Part shown: one piece after another, positions 1 through 10,364 of the stretch | Layout of the letters: every line of letters begins with the position of its first letter | Numbering within the stretch: the first letter of the stretch is position 1 | Assembly (NCBI GenBank): GCA_009193035.1 | Contig: SWDT01000012.1 | Location: 434,001 to 498,000 of the forward strand | Length of the DNA: 64,000 bases | Reading direction: 5' to 3' | Source of the DNA: Halicephalobus mephisto | Lineage: Eukaryota; Nematoda; Chromadorea; Rhabditida; Panagrolaimidae | The notes under the pieces: generated by a model | Database searches by the model: none | Seen by the model: only the letters and a program-made list of their open reading frames with translations | Told to the model about the DNA's origin: nothing | Program-made: the position numbers and the translations under genes

Positions 1-206
1 AAATGAGTTTTTTAAATTTCAATAAAAATGAGTTTTTTAAATTTAGTAAAAATGATTTCTTTTAATTTAATAAAAATAAAATTTCTTTAAATATAGTAAA
101 AATAAGTTTTTTTAATTTGGTAAAAATAAGTTTTTTAAATTTCGTAAAAATAAGTTTTTTAAATTTAGTAAAAATAAGTTTTTTAAATTTCAATAAAAGT
201 GGATTT
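1..206. repeat. 24-26 bp AT-rich minisatellite, about 8 copies
   Basis: Head-to-tail copies of a unit like aagttttttaaatttagtaa fill the sequence from the window edge to just before the 3' splice site at 209-211. The array therefore lies in an intron of the lipid-binding gene that follows. Copies differ by a few substitutions. Confidence 0.85.
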
Positions 207-211
207 TTCAG

Positions 212-2791
212 ATCAAAGAACCTCATTCTCTTCTGATCTCCTCGAGGGACGGCCAAGCCAGATTCAAGGGTCTCTACAAGGGTGTCTACAGGACAATCAG
301 AGACGGGTATTCCTATGTGGATTTGACTGGTCTAAATCTCAGTTCAGAATTGAAATTAATGAGATTAAGTAAAGATTCAATCATTGCAAAAGTAAAAAAT
401 TGCAAATTTTCTACTGATTCTACTGTAGTTGACATGAAACCGCCGTTGTTTGCTCAAGCTGATCAGATATTTCTCGAGACATTTGGGACTTTGATTGAGA
501 AAAAAATTTGCGGAGAAGTCGAAAGTTGGGCCGGTGTTATCGGGAGGTCGTTCATGGAAGGGCTCGAAAATGCACCGGCTGAATTGGAGGTGAGTCAGAA
601 CGATAATTTTAGAAAAACCGAAAAATGTGATTTCGACATTGTCTGAAATAAAATTCAACATTGATTTCCAATAATTTCAAAAAATTACTTTTTCGATATT
701 TAGGGAAATTTTGAAAAATTTATTTCCAATAATTTTGAAAAGTATTTTGGAAAAAATTAAAAATCACTTTTTAGCCTTTGAATGGGTCTGTTTTTAATGC
801 AGAATTCGTGTCGGAACCGGAGTCGACGAAATCAGGATTATTGCTGTCCATAGATGGCCAGTTCTCGAAGTCCCTCCCGACGGACCTCGACAGAACCAAA
901 GTCCACATCCACCAAGCTGATTCTGACTACATGGTCTACAGTTACATCTCCGACTTTGTTTTCAACTCTTATCTAACTCAATTCAAGGAAAAAGAACTCG
1001 ATTTAGAACTTCCGGAAGAATATTCCAGACTTTTGAAAACTTCTTGTTCTTCGTCTAATTGTCTCGGAGATTCCCTGTCTTTCCTTTCTGAAGAGCATCC
1101 TGATTCCCGTGCGAAGGTTACTGTAGGTTTCACAAGCTCTCCTTCTGTGGAATTCTTCGAAAATGGAGCCAAGATGACCCTTGGATTATCTCTCCACTTA
1201 TTTGTCAAAGAAAAACTAATCGGATCTGTTAACTTCGTCGTTGATTCTTTCATCGAGAAGTTCGAAATCAACGCAGATATGGATTCAGAAGAAAACGATG
1301 TTGGAGAAGACTACAAACTAAAAGCGAAAATTGTGTTGAATAACGTCGACGTGATTTCCACTTTCGTGGAGGACAAACGGGCCCTCGGATTCGTCGAAAA
1401 CTTCAAGGACTTGATGGAGAGAAATAAACCAGCTGTTGAAGTAAGTTTATTATTCAAAATTTAAATAATTAAATTCAAAAAAATTAGGATTTCGATTTAA
1501 AATTATTATTTCGGAAATATTTTACAAAAAAAGTTTTTTAAATTGATTTTTAAACTAAATTGTAACTCATTTTGAAGTCCGTGAAACATGTATTCAGAAT
1601 CCTACATTCGTCTTCGGGGGTATTTTTCTGAAACATATTGTTGTGACTTGGCGTAGAACAAATAAGGAGAAATGTACCTGAGTCTTTATAGAACAATAAG
1701 TCACAATCTTCCATAGAAAAAATATTATTAAACAACAACACAGGTAATTTGCAATCACCGCTACCTGAATACAATCAAACACCTTCGATTGCATTCAGTT
1801 ATAATCAATTTTTTCTTGATTGCAGTCATCACCATAGATTACACTCATTTAGAATCCAATCTATTGACAATTATATTCAGTTAGCAGTGATTGCAAATTA
1901 CCTGTGAGGGAAAAATGCCTCAAACACCTTCGATTGCATTCAGTTATAATCAATTTTTTCTTGATTGCAGTCATTGTCATCTATTACACTCATTTAAAAC
2001 CCCATCTAGTGAAGATTGCATTCAAAGGCTCTGATGCATTGATTGCATTCAGTTAGCAGTGATTGAAAATTACGGTAGTTGTGCTAAGATCATCTAATCA
2101 GGGAGCGTCATCTGCATGGTGTGTCGAGTCCCAACATACCGTATTTCCTCTAAAATAAGCCCCGGGGCTTTTTTTTCAATCATATCCCAGAGGGGGCTCA
2201 TTTTAGAGGAAATAAGGCATATAAATATCAAAAAAAGTAAAAAATAAATTTGATTTTCGAAACCTATTTTTAAATAGATAAGTTTTGGTTTTAAATTTTC
2301 TCAACTTTTTAAACTTGTTTTTTATAATCGAATGTAATTTTCGAATAATTACAGTTATCTAACTAGTTTCCAAAAGTATTGTTAAAATTTAACAATTTTT
2401 AGAAATATTTTTTACAAGGAAATTTTCAAAAAAAAAAAAGAATGATGGATTCTGAATTGGTATCTCGAATTCAATAAAAATATTAATAATTTTTTAGAAA
2501 ATTATCAAAATTAATAAAAATATTGATAAATAATTTTTCAGAAAATTACCAAAATTAATAAAAATATTAATTAATAATTTTTGAAAAAATTATCAAAATT
2601 AATAAAAATATTAATTAATAATTTTTCAGAAAATTATCGAATTCAATATCCACCGATTATTCCCGCTGAAAACCAACTCTTTCCTCGAAGTGGAGTCCAT
2701 TCGAGGTTTCTTCAGACGACATACCCTCGTCTTCGCCTTCGATCTTCCTCAGGACAACAATCAGCTCCTGAGGCATTTAAGACTTTTCTAG
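212..2791 (+). CDS. BPI/LBP/CETP-family lipid-binding protein, 3' part only
   Basis: Exons are 212-589, 775-1440 and 2630-2791, all joined in phase 0, giving 401 residues to a TAG at 2789-2791. The N-terminus lies outside the window. Family features I see are a basic start with a repeated GLYKGVY-like strand, a domain end with SADYxVYSYISDFVFNSYL-like spacing (typical of the BPI fold's second barrel) and a C-terminal segment with an amphipathic FFRRHTLVFAFDLP stretch. BPI-fold proteins carry lipids in an elongated two-barrel fold. Nematodes have several secreted members with possible roles in lipid transport or defence. The last exon is short and in a different frame from a longer open frame over the same bases, so it is easily missed. 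It is supported by phase, a good acceptor and hydrophobic content. Family call is by pattern; substrate is unknown. Confidence 0.7.
1740..2075. mobile_element. MITE-like element with TIRs, partly duplicated in tandem
   Basis: An arm near 1740-1763 (caggtaatttgcaatcac) is matched in inverted orientation at 1882-1905, bounding a unit of about 166 bp. Its inner sequence, including caccttcgattgcattcag, recurs at 1921-1973, and a second diverged right arm ends near 2073. The whole structure sits in intron 3 of the BPI-like gene and encodes nothing. Confidence 0.7.
2143..2213. repeat. Short palindromic element (hairpin)
   Basis: Arms of about 21 bp (left atttcctctaaaataagccc) pair almost perfectly with 2193-2213 around a loop of roughly 30 bases. 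It has the form of a small fold-back MITE. It is intronic in the BPI-like gene. Confidence 0.7.
2455..2640 (+). repeat. Tandem repeat ending at a 3' splice site
   Basis: Three to four copies of a 55-60 bp unit, each containing aataatttttcagaaaatta or a close variant, run directly into the acceptor of the last BPI exon (cag at 2627-2629). Earlier copies therefore carry decoy acceptors followed by the same first exon bases. Confidence 0.7.
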
Positions 2792-2819
2792 ATTATTCGT
2801 CGTTTACTGTAACAATCAC

Positions 2820-2989
2820 CCATGGGTGTAGCCAGAGGTTTTTTGAAAGAGGGTAAGGGTTTTTCTGAGGGCATTTTCAATTCTTCAAAACAAAAATAAA
2901 AAACACAAAGGTCCTCTGATACTTTTTTAACTTTTTGAACGAGGGTCGATTACCTCTGGACCCTTAGGCCCCCCTGGCTACACCCATGG
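2820..2989. mobile_element. MITE with perfect 16-bp TIRs
   Basis: The arms ccatgggtgtagccag (2820-2835) and ctggctacacccatgg (2974-2989) are exact reverse complements around about 138 bp of non-coding sequence. The ten bases atcacccatg occur at the left edge (overlapping the arm) and again just right of the element, so a target duplication is possible. It lies just downstream of the BPI-like stop codon. Confidence 0.75.
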
Positions 2990-3177
2990 CATCACCCATG
3001 CTTTCTTCTTCTTGATCTCAATTTGTTCGATCTCGTTGTTACCAAAAAAGTTTTATTTCAATAAAAAAAAATAAAATTACTTGTGCTGTGCTCCTGAAGC
3101 GACACTTAATTGTGAATTCCAATTTACAGAAAAGGCACTTGATGTCAAGTTACTGTATTGTGTTGAATTTTGAGCTT

Positions 3178-4353
3178 TTAGTAGGCTCCATTGGCTCCAT
3201 GCCAGAAGCAAGCCTTCATTTGTTCGAAGCGGTCGTAGCAGCTGATGTAGCTGAAGTCCAATTGAGTGACGTTTCCAGGACGTTGATCGCAGAACGTCAA
3301 ACATTTTTCTCCAGACATCGTGGTTGTGACACCGTTTCTAGCACAGCAGTCAGTGTGATCTCTTCCTTGAGCAGCACAATATTGAATTTCCGCAGCTGCT
3401 TGAATAGGACAAGGATCAGTTCTGAAGTACATAGCCATGAGAGATTCTTTGGTGTACGTGTTGAAGTTGCATTTAGCCAGACAAGCATCAGGAAGTCCTC
3501 GAGTTTCACAACAGGTCATGAAAGCTTCGTTGGGGGAAAGAGGAACGGCTTCTTGGTGGGCGGAAAGAGGTGATCCTGGTCTAGCAAGGGCTTCAAAACG
3601 ACGAGGACCGAAAAGACGGGCTTCAGGATCACCAACAGTTACTGTATTTGAAGAACGAGCACGAGCACGACGAGTACGGTAACAACCAAATTGACCACAT
3701 TGATAACTAAAAAAACATTTTTGACAAATTATTAAAGAAATAATTAAATTCATTATCAAAAAATGAATCAAATGTTCTTCGTATTATAATTAACTTTTTT
3801 CTATTCAAAAATCCATTTGAATTCATTTTTGAAAACACCAAATTTCGGTCTTATCCTGGACGACGTTCGATTTACTCCTTGACCAGCAGTTTGGTCAGTT
3901 TTTTAAATACGGTAAAACCGATTTTTGTAAAAATATGAAAATCCATTTTTAATCATTATACAAAAATTTAAAAATTTGTAAATTATTTCATGTCATCAGA
4001 GACCAATATGAAAGTACCAAAAAATCTATTTTTGAAGTTATTTAACAATTTTATATTACTTTTTTAAATATAAATTATCTTCAATTACTGTAATGAAGAT
4101 GTAAATGAATTTTTATCTTTGGTAAATCAGGATTATTTCGCAACAGTACTTACCCTTGTTGACATCCACCACCGCAGACAGATGGAGGAGGGGGTAATCC
4201 GCCACAGGGACTTCCTCCGCAGACACCACTGGATAAACACTGAAATTATTAAAAGCAGTTTTTAATCAACTTATTATAATGACCTACCGCTAGACCAAAT
4301 TCAAAAAGACAAAGTCCGGCCAAAACACAGAAGACAATTTTTTTAACCGACAT
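3178..4353 (-). CDS. Secreted DB-module protein, cysteine-rich
   Basis: Exons on the minus strand are 4353-4288, 4239-4154 and 3706-3178, encoding 226 residues. The first 22 residues are a clear signal peptide ending FGLA. Exon 2 is rich in Gly, Pro and Cys (CGGSPCGGLPPPP). Exon 3 has an Arg/Ser stretch, then roughly residues 125-225 with the cysteine spacing of the nematode DB module: FMTCCETRGLPDAC, later CAAQGRDHTDCCARNGV, CLTFC and a final C. DB modules are extracellular domains of unknown function, often seen in secreted or cuticle-associated nematode proteins. A possible trans-splice acceptor (ttttag on the minus strand) lies about 60 bases upstream of the ATG. Exon phases agree throughout. 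The family call is confident; the role is unknown. Confidence 0.82.
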
Positions 4354-4889
4354 CTCAGCAAAGTTTTGAAACTTTCGACTGACCAGATTCTCAACTTGAA
4401 GCCAAGGAAAACTAAAATTCAAATGAAAACTATCCGGTTTTTTGTCTGAGGGATGGTTCAAATTCAAAATCCTTGTAGATCCGCCTCTTTTTTTCAAAGA
4501 AACATCATTCATTTGTTTCAACGATAAATCCAAAATTGAAACTGATCCGCTTTTGCCAGAAAAAAACTTGCCTCAGGCAAAACTTGTTTGAAATAATCTG
4601 GTAATTTTCCTCAAAAGCCAAAGCCGATAATGTCATGTTTGATTCGCAATGATTTAAAAAATTCAAATAAAAACAATAAATATAAAAATTTAACGGAATA
4701 TAAAAAAATAGTTATAAAAAGAGAAATGAATTTACTTACATAATTGTTTCAGAACGAATTTTTGCAAAAAAAGAAACTTTTGGGTCCGGGATAATTGAAT
4801 TGTACGAGCTATGATCCCCACCACCGTTTTTCGGACTATATGACTTTTCTGTCTTAGAATAAAAATATCAAATTGAAAAAACAAGAACT

Positions 4890-5390
4890 GATAGCTCTAG
4901 TTTAATAATTGTGAAGTTTGACAAAAATGTAACACGAAGGTCACATTTTTCATAAATAATTAGGGAGTTCGCCTAAAATATAAAAGGCTTACATGATGCT
5001 TTTCTGGGACCCCCTTCCCCCTGTAAGTTTCCCATATTTTAGACAAGCTCCCTTAGCATTTGTGACAAAAATTGAAACTTAATAGTGACGATTTGTATCT
5101 GTTACTAAGCTAAAAATTACTTTTTTTATGTGTTGATATCGGTGGGTTGTATATGATATATGGATATACATTAAGAAGACTGATATATCAGGTATATTAG
5201 ATTCAATGTATAGTTTCATTAAGTTCACACAAAAAATATAACTTTTAGTTCAATAACAATTATGAAATGTGACAAAATATATCAATTGTCACATTTCCCA
5301 TGAATATTTGGCATTTGTGACGAAAATTGAAAATTAATAGTGACGATTTGTATTCGTTACTGAATTTAAAGTTACATTTTTTTGTGTAAG
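4890..5390. mobile_element. Two copies of a TIR element (gtaactttt family) plus spacer
   Basis: Copies at about 4890-5124 and 5228-5388 share gtgacaaaaattgaaa and tagtgacgatttgta and, in the better-preserved copy, inverted ends of the form cacaaaaaatgtaactttt. Between them is a spacer of about 100 bp containing gatatcggtgggttgtat. The same copy-spacer-copy order occurs in reverse orientation at 61.3-61.98 kb. Single copies also occur at 25.08-25.24 and 56.79-56.94 kb. Confidence 0.75.
4963..5052. mobile_element. 90-bp MITE nested in another MITE, TTA target duplication
   Basis: The ends gggagttcgcctaaaatat and atattttagacaagctccc are near-perfect inverted repeats, flanked on both sides by TTA (4960-4962 and 5053-5055). 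Removing the insert rebuilds the uninterrupted site aataattagcatttgtgac seen in the 61.6 kb copies. A 3-bp TTA duplication and GGG-starting ends fit a PIF/Harbinger-type non-autonomous element. Confidence 0.75.
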
Positions 5391-6440
5391 ATACTAGAAA
5401 TTTTTGAAACCTTCGATTTCAGACGACTTCAAAGATACTCATTAAATTCTGAAGTTTTAAAAATTTATATAAAATTGCACAAAACTTCAGAAACATCCAT
5501 AAAGTTTCTGAAAATATTAAAATTCCATTAAATTGCAAATTTTTACAAAATTTTAGAAATTTTCAAACATTATTTAATAAATTCTAAAACTTTGAAAATA
5601 TCTACAAAATTCTAAAATACTTTTCTAAGATTTCTAAAAACTTTGAAATTTTAAAAACTTCAAGATAATTTTGTAAAATTTTAATTTTTACCGAAATTCT
5701 GAAAAGTTTAAATTTTTTTATTAAATTTAAAATTTTTTTAACAAAATTAAAAAAACAAAAAATCTTTGATTTCGATTTTGAAATTATATAATTATAAAAA
5801 TTCAAAATATAAATGACCGTAATTTTGTAAAACAAATTTTATTTTTTTGCAACAATTATTTTAAAATTATTTAATAAATAAAATTTCCAAAAAATGCAGT
5901 CCAGAGAACCAACGCAAACTTCCTTCTGATTTTTTCTGTTTGTATTGAATTTTTCCTTGAGGAAATTTGTTTCGTCGTGGATGATACAAGTGTTCCACTT
6001 GGAATTCTTAAAAATGAAAAGTGAAAGAATCTTAAACTCCAGATTCTGAATTGGAATTTGTCCAAAAAACGGACACAAATAGAAATTGATGACTCGTTCT
6101 ATTGCGTACAATAGATTTCACCGTGTTCTTTCAGGCGATTAATCGTTTGCAAGACTGGTCAGTGTCGGGGAAGGGAGGCCAGAAAAGACGAGTTCCAAAC
6201 CGGTCAGTTTTGCGGTTTCACATGGGTTTAATTTGACGCGTTTTTTCTCCGGAATTGAGCTGAGTCACAAGGACTTGCTATTGTTGATGTTAGAAGACAT
6301 ATTGTTGACCAATTGCTACCATAAAAACAGTACGATTTTATGGATTACAAACTAAAAAATTCTCAAGTCAACACTAACCAAGGAATGACGTGCTGATCTC
6401 ATTGGACAAGAGATTTTCAATTTTAGAAAATATTAAAGCA

Positions 6441-6535
6441 AATTCGTCTTTTCCTGGACAATCGGCACATCCATCGCAGATCTTTGTGATATTGATGTAC
6501 TTAGTAAAATCAGCAAAAGTTCTTGACTTGCATTG
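6441..6535 (-). pseudogene. Broken copy of one LDLa exon from the adjacent EGG-like gene
   Basis: The minus strand reads like SRTFADFTKYINITKICDG, close to one LDLa repeat of the gene at 7569-9487 (that repeat is encoded around 7880-7965 and reads [19 protein letters not shown]). Nucleotide identity is high, but a key cysteine is changed to Tyr and the Asp-Glu calcium end degenerates. It stops exactly where the LTR-like element begins. This is a dead partial duplication. Confidence 0.75.
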
Positions 6536-6839
6536 TGTTGGGACAGAAACTAAACTAGAGATGACCTGAAGAGATAGCCTGAATATCAGGGAGTTTAGAG
6601 TACTGTAAGGAGTGAATGAGACTCTTGATTGTTGTGTGTTGGAACTTATGTAGATGCTGGGACAGAAACTAAAACTAGAAAGAAAGAACCTGAAGAGATA
6701 GCCTGAATATCAGGGAACGCGGAATACTGTAGGACATGAGTGAGACTCTCGGTTGTCTTGCGTGAGTAAATATATAAATTGTACTTGTCTTATTATTCTA
6801 GTGAAGATTATTAGTATTTTTCCTGTTTCTATCTTAACA
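6536..6839 (+). mobile_element. Solo-LTR-like element, copy 1
   Basis: It begins tgttgggacag and ends tatcttaaca, giving TG...CA ends. A second copy lies at 50714-51021 with high identity. Inside, about 125 bp is imperfectly duplicated (gaagagatagcctgaatatc occurs twice), and a TATA-like gtaaatatataaattgtac lies near the 3' end. No target duplication is clear for this copy. I interpret it as a solo LTR, though a non-LTR interspersed repeat is possible. Confidence 0.6.
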
Positions 6840-7123
6840 ATAAGGAAACTATGTTCCTTGAAACTGTAGAAGAATAATTTATTGCAATATTTTCTCGATT
6901 GTTGATTGGTTCGTTCAATTATCCCGGTTTTTCATTTTATAACTTCAATTCAAAAAGCGTACAATTCTCCAAAGATTAGTTTCGAAAACATTCACATTGT
7001 TACAAATATGATTTGATTAAATATTTACTGTTAAACAAATAAAATACTCATTCTGAAATTTATTCAAAAAATTGAACTAATTATTGTCAAACATCAGTTG
7101 AGTATTTATTTATTTGAAAGTCT

Positions 7124-7441
7124 TTACTTTAACCAAACCATATAATAGCGTGAATGTTCTCGAAGGAAATAATCCTTAAAAAATTGTAATCTTTTTAAAT
7201 TGAAGTCATAAAGTGCAAAATCAGAGTAGTCGCCAAAAATCAACAACAGTGAAAAAACTAATAATTCCTGCTCATTCAATTTCAGAGCTCTTCCTACAAA
7301 ATTAGAAAACCAATTACTTTGGATTTCTGACTTACGATCTCCAGTGAAAACCGAATCGTGCATTCTCAAGTTTTTCTCGACGATGCTCATTAGGGGGAAC
7401 TCCACAAATAACAAAAACAAAACCCCCGTTGATATCTCCAC
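7124..7441 (-). pseudogene. Possible nuclear-receptor ligand-binding-domain fragment
   Basis: An open minus-strand frame includes a likely 42-nt intron (gtaagt to ttttgtag, about 7281-7322). Removing it gives GDRRALKLNEQELLVFSLLLIF, then FGDYSDF, FFKDYF and SRYY. The pattern of a charged residue pair followed by LxLxExExxxxxxLLLF resembles nematode nuclear hormone receptor ligand-binding domains. There is no DNA-binding domain, no ATG at the start and an in-frame stop just upstream, so a gene remnant is most likely. The family call is weak. Confidence 0.3.
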
Positions 7442-7568
7442 CTCGAACCGAATTAATTATAATGGCCCACTATTTTTATTGTTAGAATAAATATCGATGA
7501 CCAAGTAATAAAGTAAGAAATATTACAATTTCACAGATTAGAAAGTTAAGAATATTCATACATTGGCA

Positions 7569-9487
7569 TTAGTGAAGGGATACTGGGGTGAATTTCATTG
7601 CACAAAAGAGTTTGTCGGTTTTCGAGGCATCTGGGCAGATTGAGTGCGGAGCACAGACTGTATTCTTCCGGAAGCATCGGTTTCCTTGTTCACACATGTA
7701 CATCTCGCCATGATAGACAGAACACTCGGCGCAAGTGCAGTTCTCCTCGTCGGAACCGTCGGAACACTGCTCAAGTCCATCGCAACGGGCACGACTGACG
7801 AAGCACCGACGATCCTTGGCGCAATAGATGGCATCTGGATTGTTTTTGCACCCATCACAGTCAGACTCGTCTTCCCCTCCCGGACAGTCGGCATATCCAT
7901 CGCAGACTTTTGTGATGTCGATGCACTTGGTAAAACCAGCAAAAGTTCTTGACTTGCATTGGAAAGTGTTTGGTCCACAGGAGCAGCCGGCCTCATCACT
8001 TCCATCGCTACAGTGAATTCGTCCATCACACACCTGCAATAATCAATATATAAAATTCACTAAGAAAACAAAATACAAGTCTCCTCGCGATACAGCGACC
8101 GTTCCCACAGCTGAAGGCTGATTCAGGATCACACTCCGAGCAGAAGCCATCACAAGCTTGAATAGTTCCGGTACAAGCGTACTTCTTGTTATACATTCGG
8201 CCATCCGCACAAGTAATATCCGTTTCGTTGTTGAATTCTTTAGTTTCCATTGGGCATGTTCCTGGACAGCCTTCCTCATCGGTACCGTCTGGGCAATCAG
8301 GGATCCCGTCACATACTTGCTTCTTCGAAATACAAACACCATTTTCTCCATCTCTGCTCTTGCACAACAAATTTCCAGAAGCGGAGCAGCCCTTGCAGTC
8401 ACAATCCTCTTCATCCGACCCATCAGCACAATCACGAACTCCATTGCAATGCTTCCATTTGGGGACACACGTCTCAGAGACGGCACACCACTTGGCTCCA
8501 TTGTTACAGGTTCCATTGCAGTTCTTCTCGTCATCTCCGGATTGACAATGACTATCACCATCACACATCATCTCGGAGGAAAGACATTTGTCGGCGTCAG
8601 GGCACTTGAACTCATCTGGACGACAGATTGAGCGGCAGTGAGTCTCTTCATCTGCTCTCATATAGCAGGGGCTCGTCTGGTCGCAAAGATCGGCTCCACG
8701 GAGACAGATTAATCTTTCAGAATCCTTCTTGGCCTTGCAGGAGAAACTCGTCTGACATTTGTGGCAATCCAACTCATCAGACCCATCCGGGCAATCCGCG
8801 TAACCATCACATCTCTGGTTCGTCCCAACGATAATTCCCTAAAAGAAAAAACTACACTGACACCTCCCCAGCAACTTACAGGATAGTTTGTGCAAGCAAA
8901 ACCGAAACCAGGACAGTTGGTGACGTTCACAGGCATAAGACTGTTGGCGTGAAGAACATCATCCACCAGATCTCCATAACGATCTTCAGGCCAAGCGTTT
9001 CCAGTTTCACTCCCCCCAATTCCAAAAATGTCAGTAGGATCCTCCACCAACTGAGCTTCCGGCTTTTGGTACGTTAATGCGTACACTAACGGAATCGTGG
9101 CAAGGAGCAAGGCAACTAAAATCAGGGCGCAGATGATCAGAGCTAATGAAGGCACATTCGTCAGACAGGTGCAACAAGTACTGGCCACGAACTCCCTGAA
9201 ATCATCAGCAGCTCGCATAACACTGGCGAGACAGCCTCTGTCCCTAAAATTGACATACAGGAACTACTCCGAAAATTACGAACTTACTTCACTTCCCGAA
9301 TGTGAGGTTGGAAAGCTTCCGGCATTCCGGAAACGGAGACCCGTGGCTTCGTTGAGATCGGTTTAACCTGTTCGTCATCGTTAGCCTAAAAAGTAAATTT
9401 CAACGAGTTATATAAAAACCGACTTACAGTGACGTCATAGTTCCCTTTTTTGCCGAGTTCGGAATCGCCCTCGTACGGGAGTGCCAT
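7569..9487 (-). CDS. EGG-1/EGG-2-like type II membrane protein with LDLa repeats
   Basis: Exons are 9487-9428, 9385-9288, 9243-8880, 8838-8077 and 8033-7569, giving 582 residues. The N-terminus is cytoplasmic and charged, with no signal peptide. One membrane helix at about residues 84-107 ([20 protein letters not shown]) marks a type II topology. The ectodomain then carries about ten LDL-receptor class A units. Seven are canonical, ending in forms such as [16 protein letters not shown], and three are divergent with missing Asp/Glu calcium ligands. In C. elegans this architecture is that of EGG-1 and EGG-2, oocyte-surface proteins needed for sperm-egg fertilization. I infer orthology from architecture only; another LDLa type II protein is possible. 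Exon 4 ends at a gtattt donor and joins a GTG codon so that one LDLa unit is rebuilt across the intron. A dead partial copy lies at 6441-6535. Confidence 0.75.
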
Positions 9488-10310
9488 CTCCGGATAGCTA
9501 GTGAATGTGTAAGTAAGACTCTTGAGCGGAATCGTGCCGATTCAGAGGGTTAGTGGCGTGAACACGGGTTAGTAGGCGGCAAGAATGCAGGAGGCACCAA
9601 AGAAGTGACAAAAACCCGAACTTTGGATAAAAAAGTGCGAGTCGAATTCATAGCTCCGTTCCCTAGTGGACTCGCACCTCGAAAACAGTCATTGTGGGTA
9701 ATTTTTAGAACAAAACTGTCCATTAGGACATATTTTCCAGTCCAATAAGCCCAATTTTCCAGTTTTTCTAAATTTGTTTGTTTTTGATTTTTGTTATTTT
9801 TAATTCTCGGTTTTTTTAAATTTTTCATATATGAAATTAGCTTTATTCTTTGCTTTTATGTGTCAAAAACCTTCTATAAGTCCTGTAAGAAATCCCAATT
9901 ATGTGCTAACCCTAGACAAACGAGAGTTCGATGGTTTTAAAACACGTTTTGATGTACTTTGAACTCCGATGTCTCTCTCAACATATCCGTGATTTTTGTC
10001 TTAATTCATGAGTAATCTGACTAATCGGCTTCCATTTTTGCCTCTGTTCTGCATCTACATGCGCGATCTTTGGGTTTGTGTTCTTCGTACTTTTGATCTT
10101 TATTGCTTTCGTTAATCCTGCAATTGTCGTCACTTGGCGTGTGACATATTGCCCTTTGCACATTGTTCTTTCTAGGTCCTCCAGAGTACAACGATTGTAG
10201 TCAGGTTCCGCAGAACAAAAGGAGGACTTCGATCAACGAGTCTCTTGGTATTAGTTCAGGCTAACTACTTTCCGTCACTCATTGTTTAGCTTGTTGAAAG
10301 TAAATTTCAG
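9488..10310. other. Intergenic region between divergent genes
   Basis: This separates the minus-strand EGG-like gene from the plus-strand acyl-CoA ligase. It should hold both promoters. At 9978-10225 the minus strand has an open frame (MCKGQYVTRQVTTIAGL..., Lys/Arg-rich) with no start context or recognised family. It could be a transposase remnant but I cannot support that. No other gene is visible. Confidence 0.45.
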
Positions 10311-10364
10311 CCAAGTAATCAAAACAAGTGTGTTTTCATTTGGACTGTTCTTGCTCGTGACGAA

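Larger units (their letters stand above)
4354..6440. other. Intergenic region, mostly repeats
   Basis: I found no convincing gene here. The stretch 4880-5400 holds two copies of a TIR element with a nested insertion, described separately. The rest is AT-rich sequence full of short gaaattttaaaa-like motifs. A GC-richer patch at about 6120-6300 has no coding pattern that I can support and could be upstream regulatory sequence. Confidence 0.6.

Noticed and set aside
2581..2856. 91-codon frame covering the last BPI exon
   Set aside because: It is out of frame with the spliced BPI exon. The shorter in-phase reading ends with a sensible hydrophobic C-terminus and stop.
3088..3573. 161-codon plus-strand frame over the DB gene
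   Set aside because: Antisense shadow of a cysteine-rich exon with clear DB-module spacing.
5839..6111. 90-codon minus-strand frame
   Set aside because: No domain, no splice partners and low-complexity composition, so I do not call a gene.
8158..8631. Several 119-157 codon plus-strand frames
   Set aside because: Antisense to LDLa repeats. Their repeated composition comes from the LDLa coding sequence.
9978..10163. Lys/Arg-rich minus-strand frame as a transposase
   Set aside because: No DDE/DDD residues, TIRs or family motif visible. It is mentioned only as unassigned.
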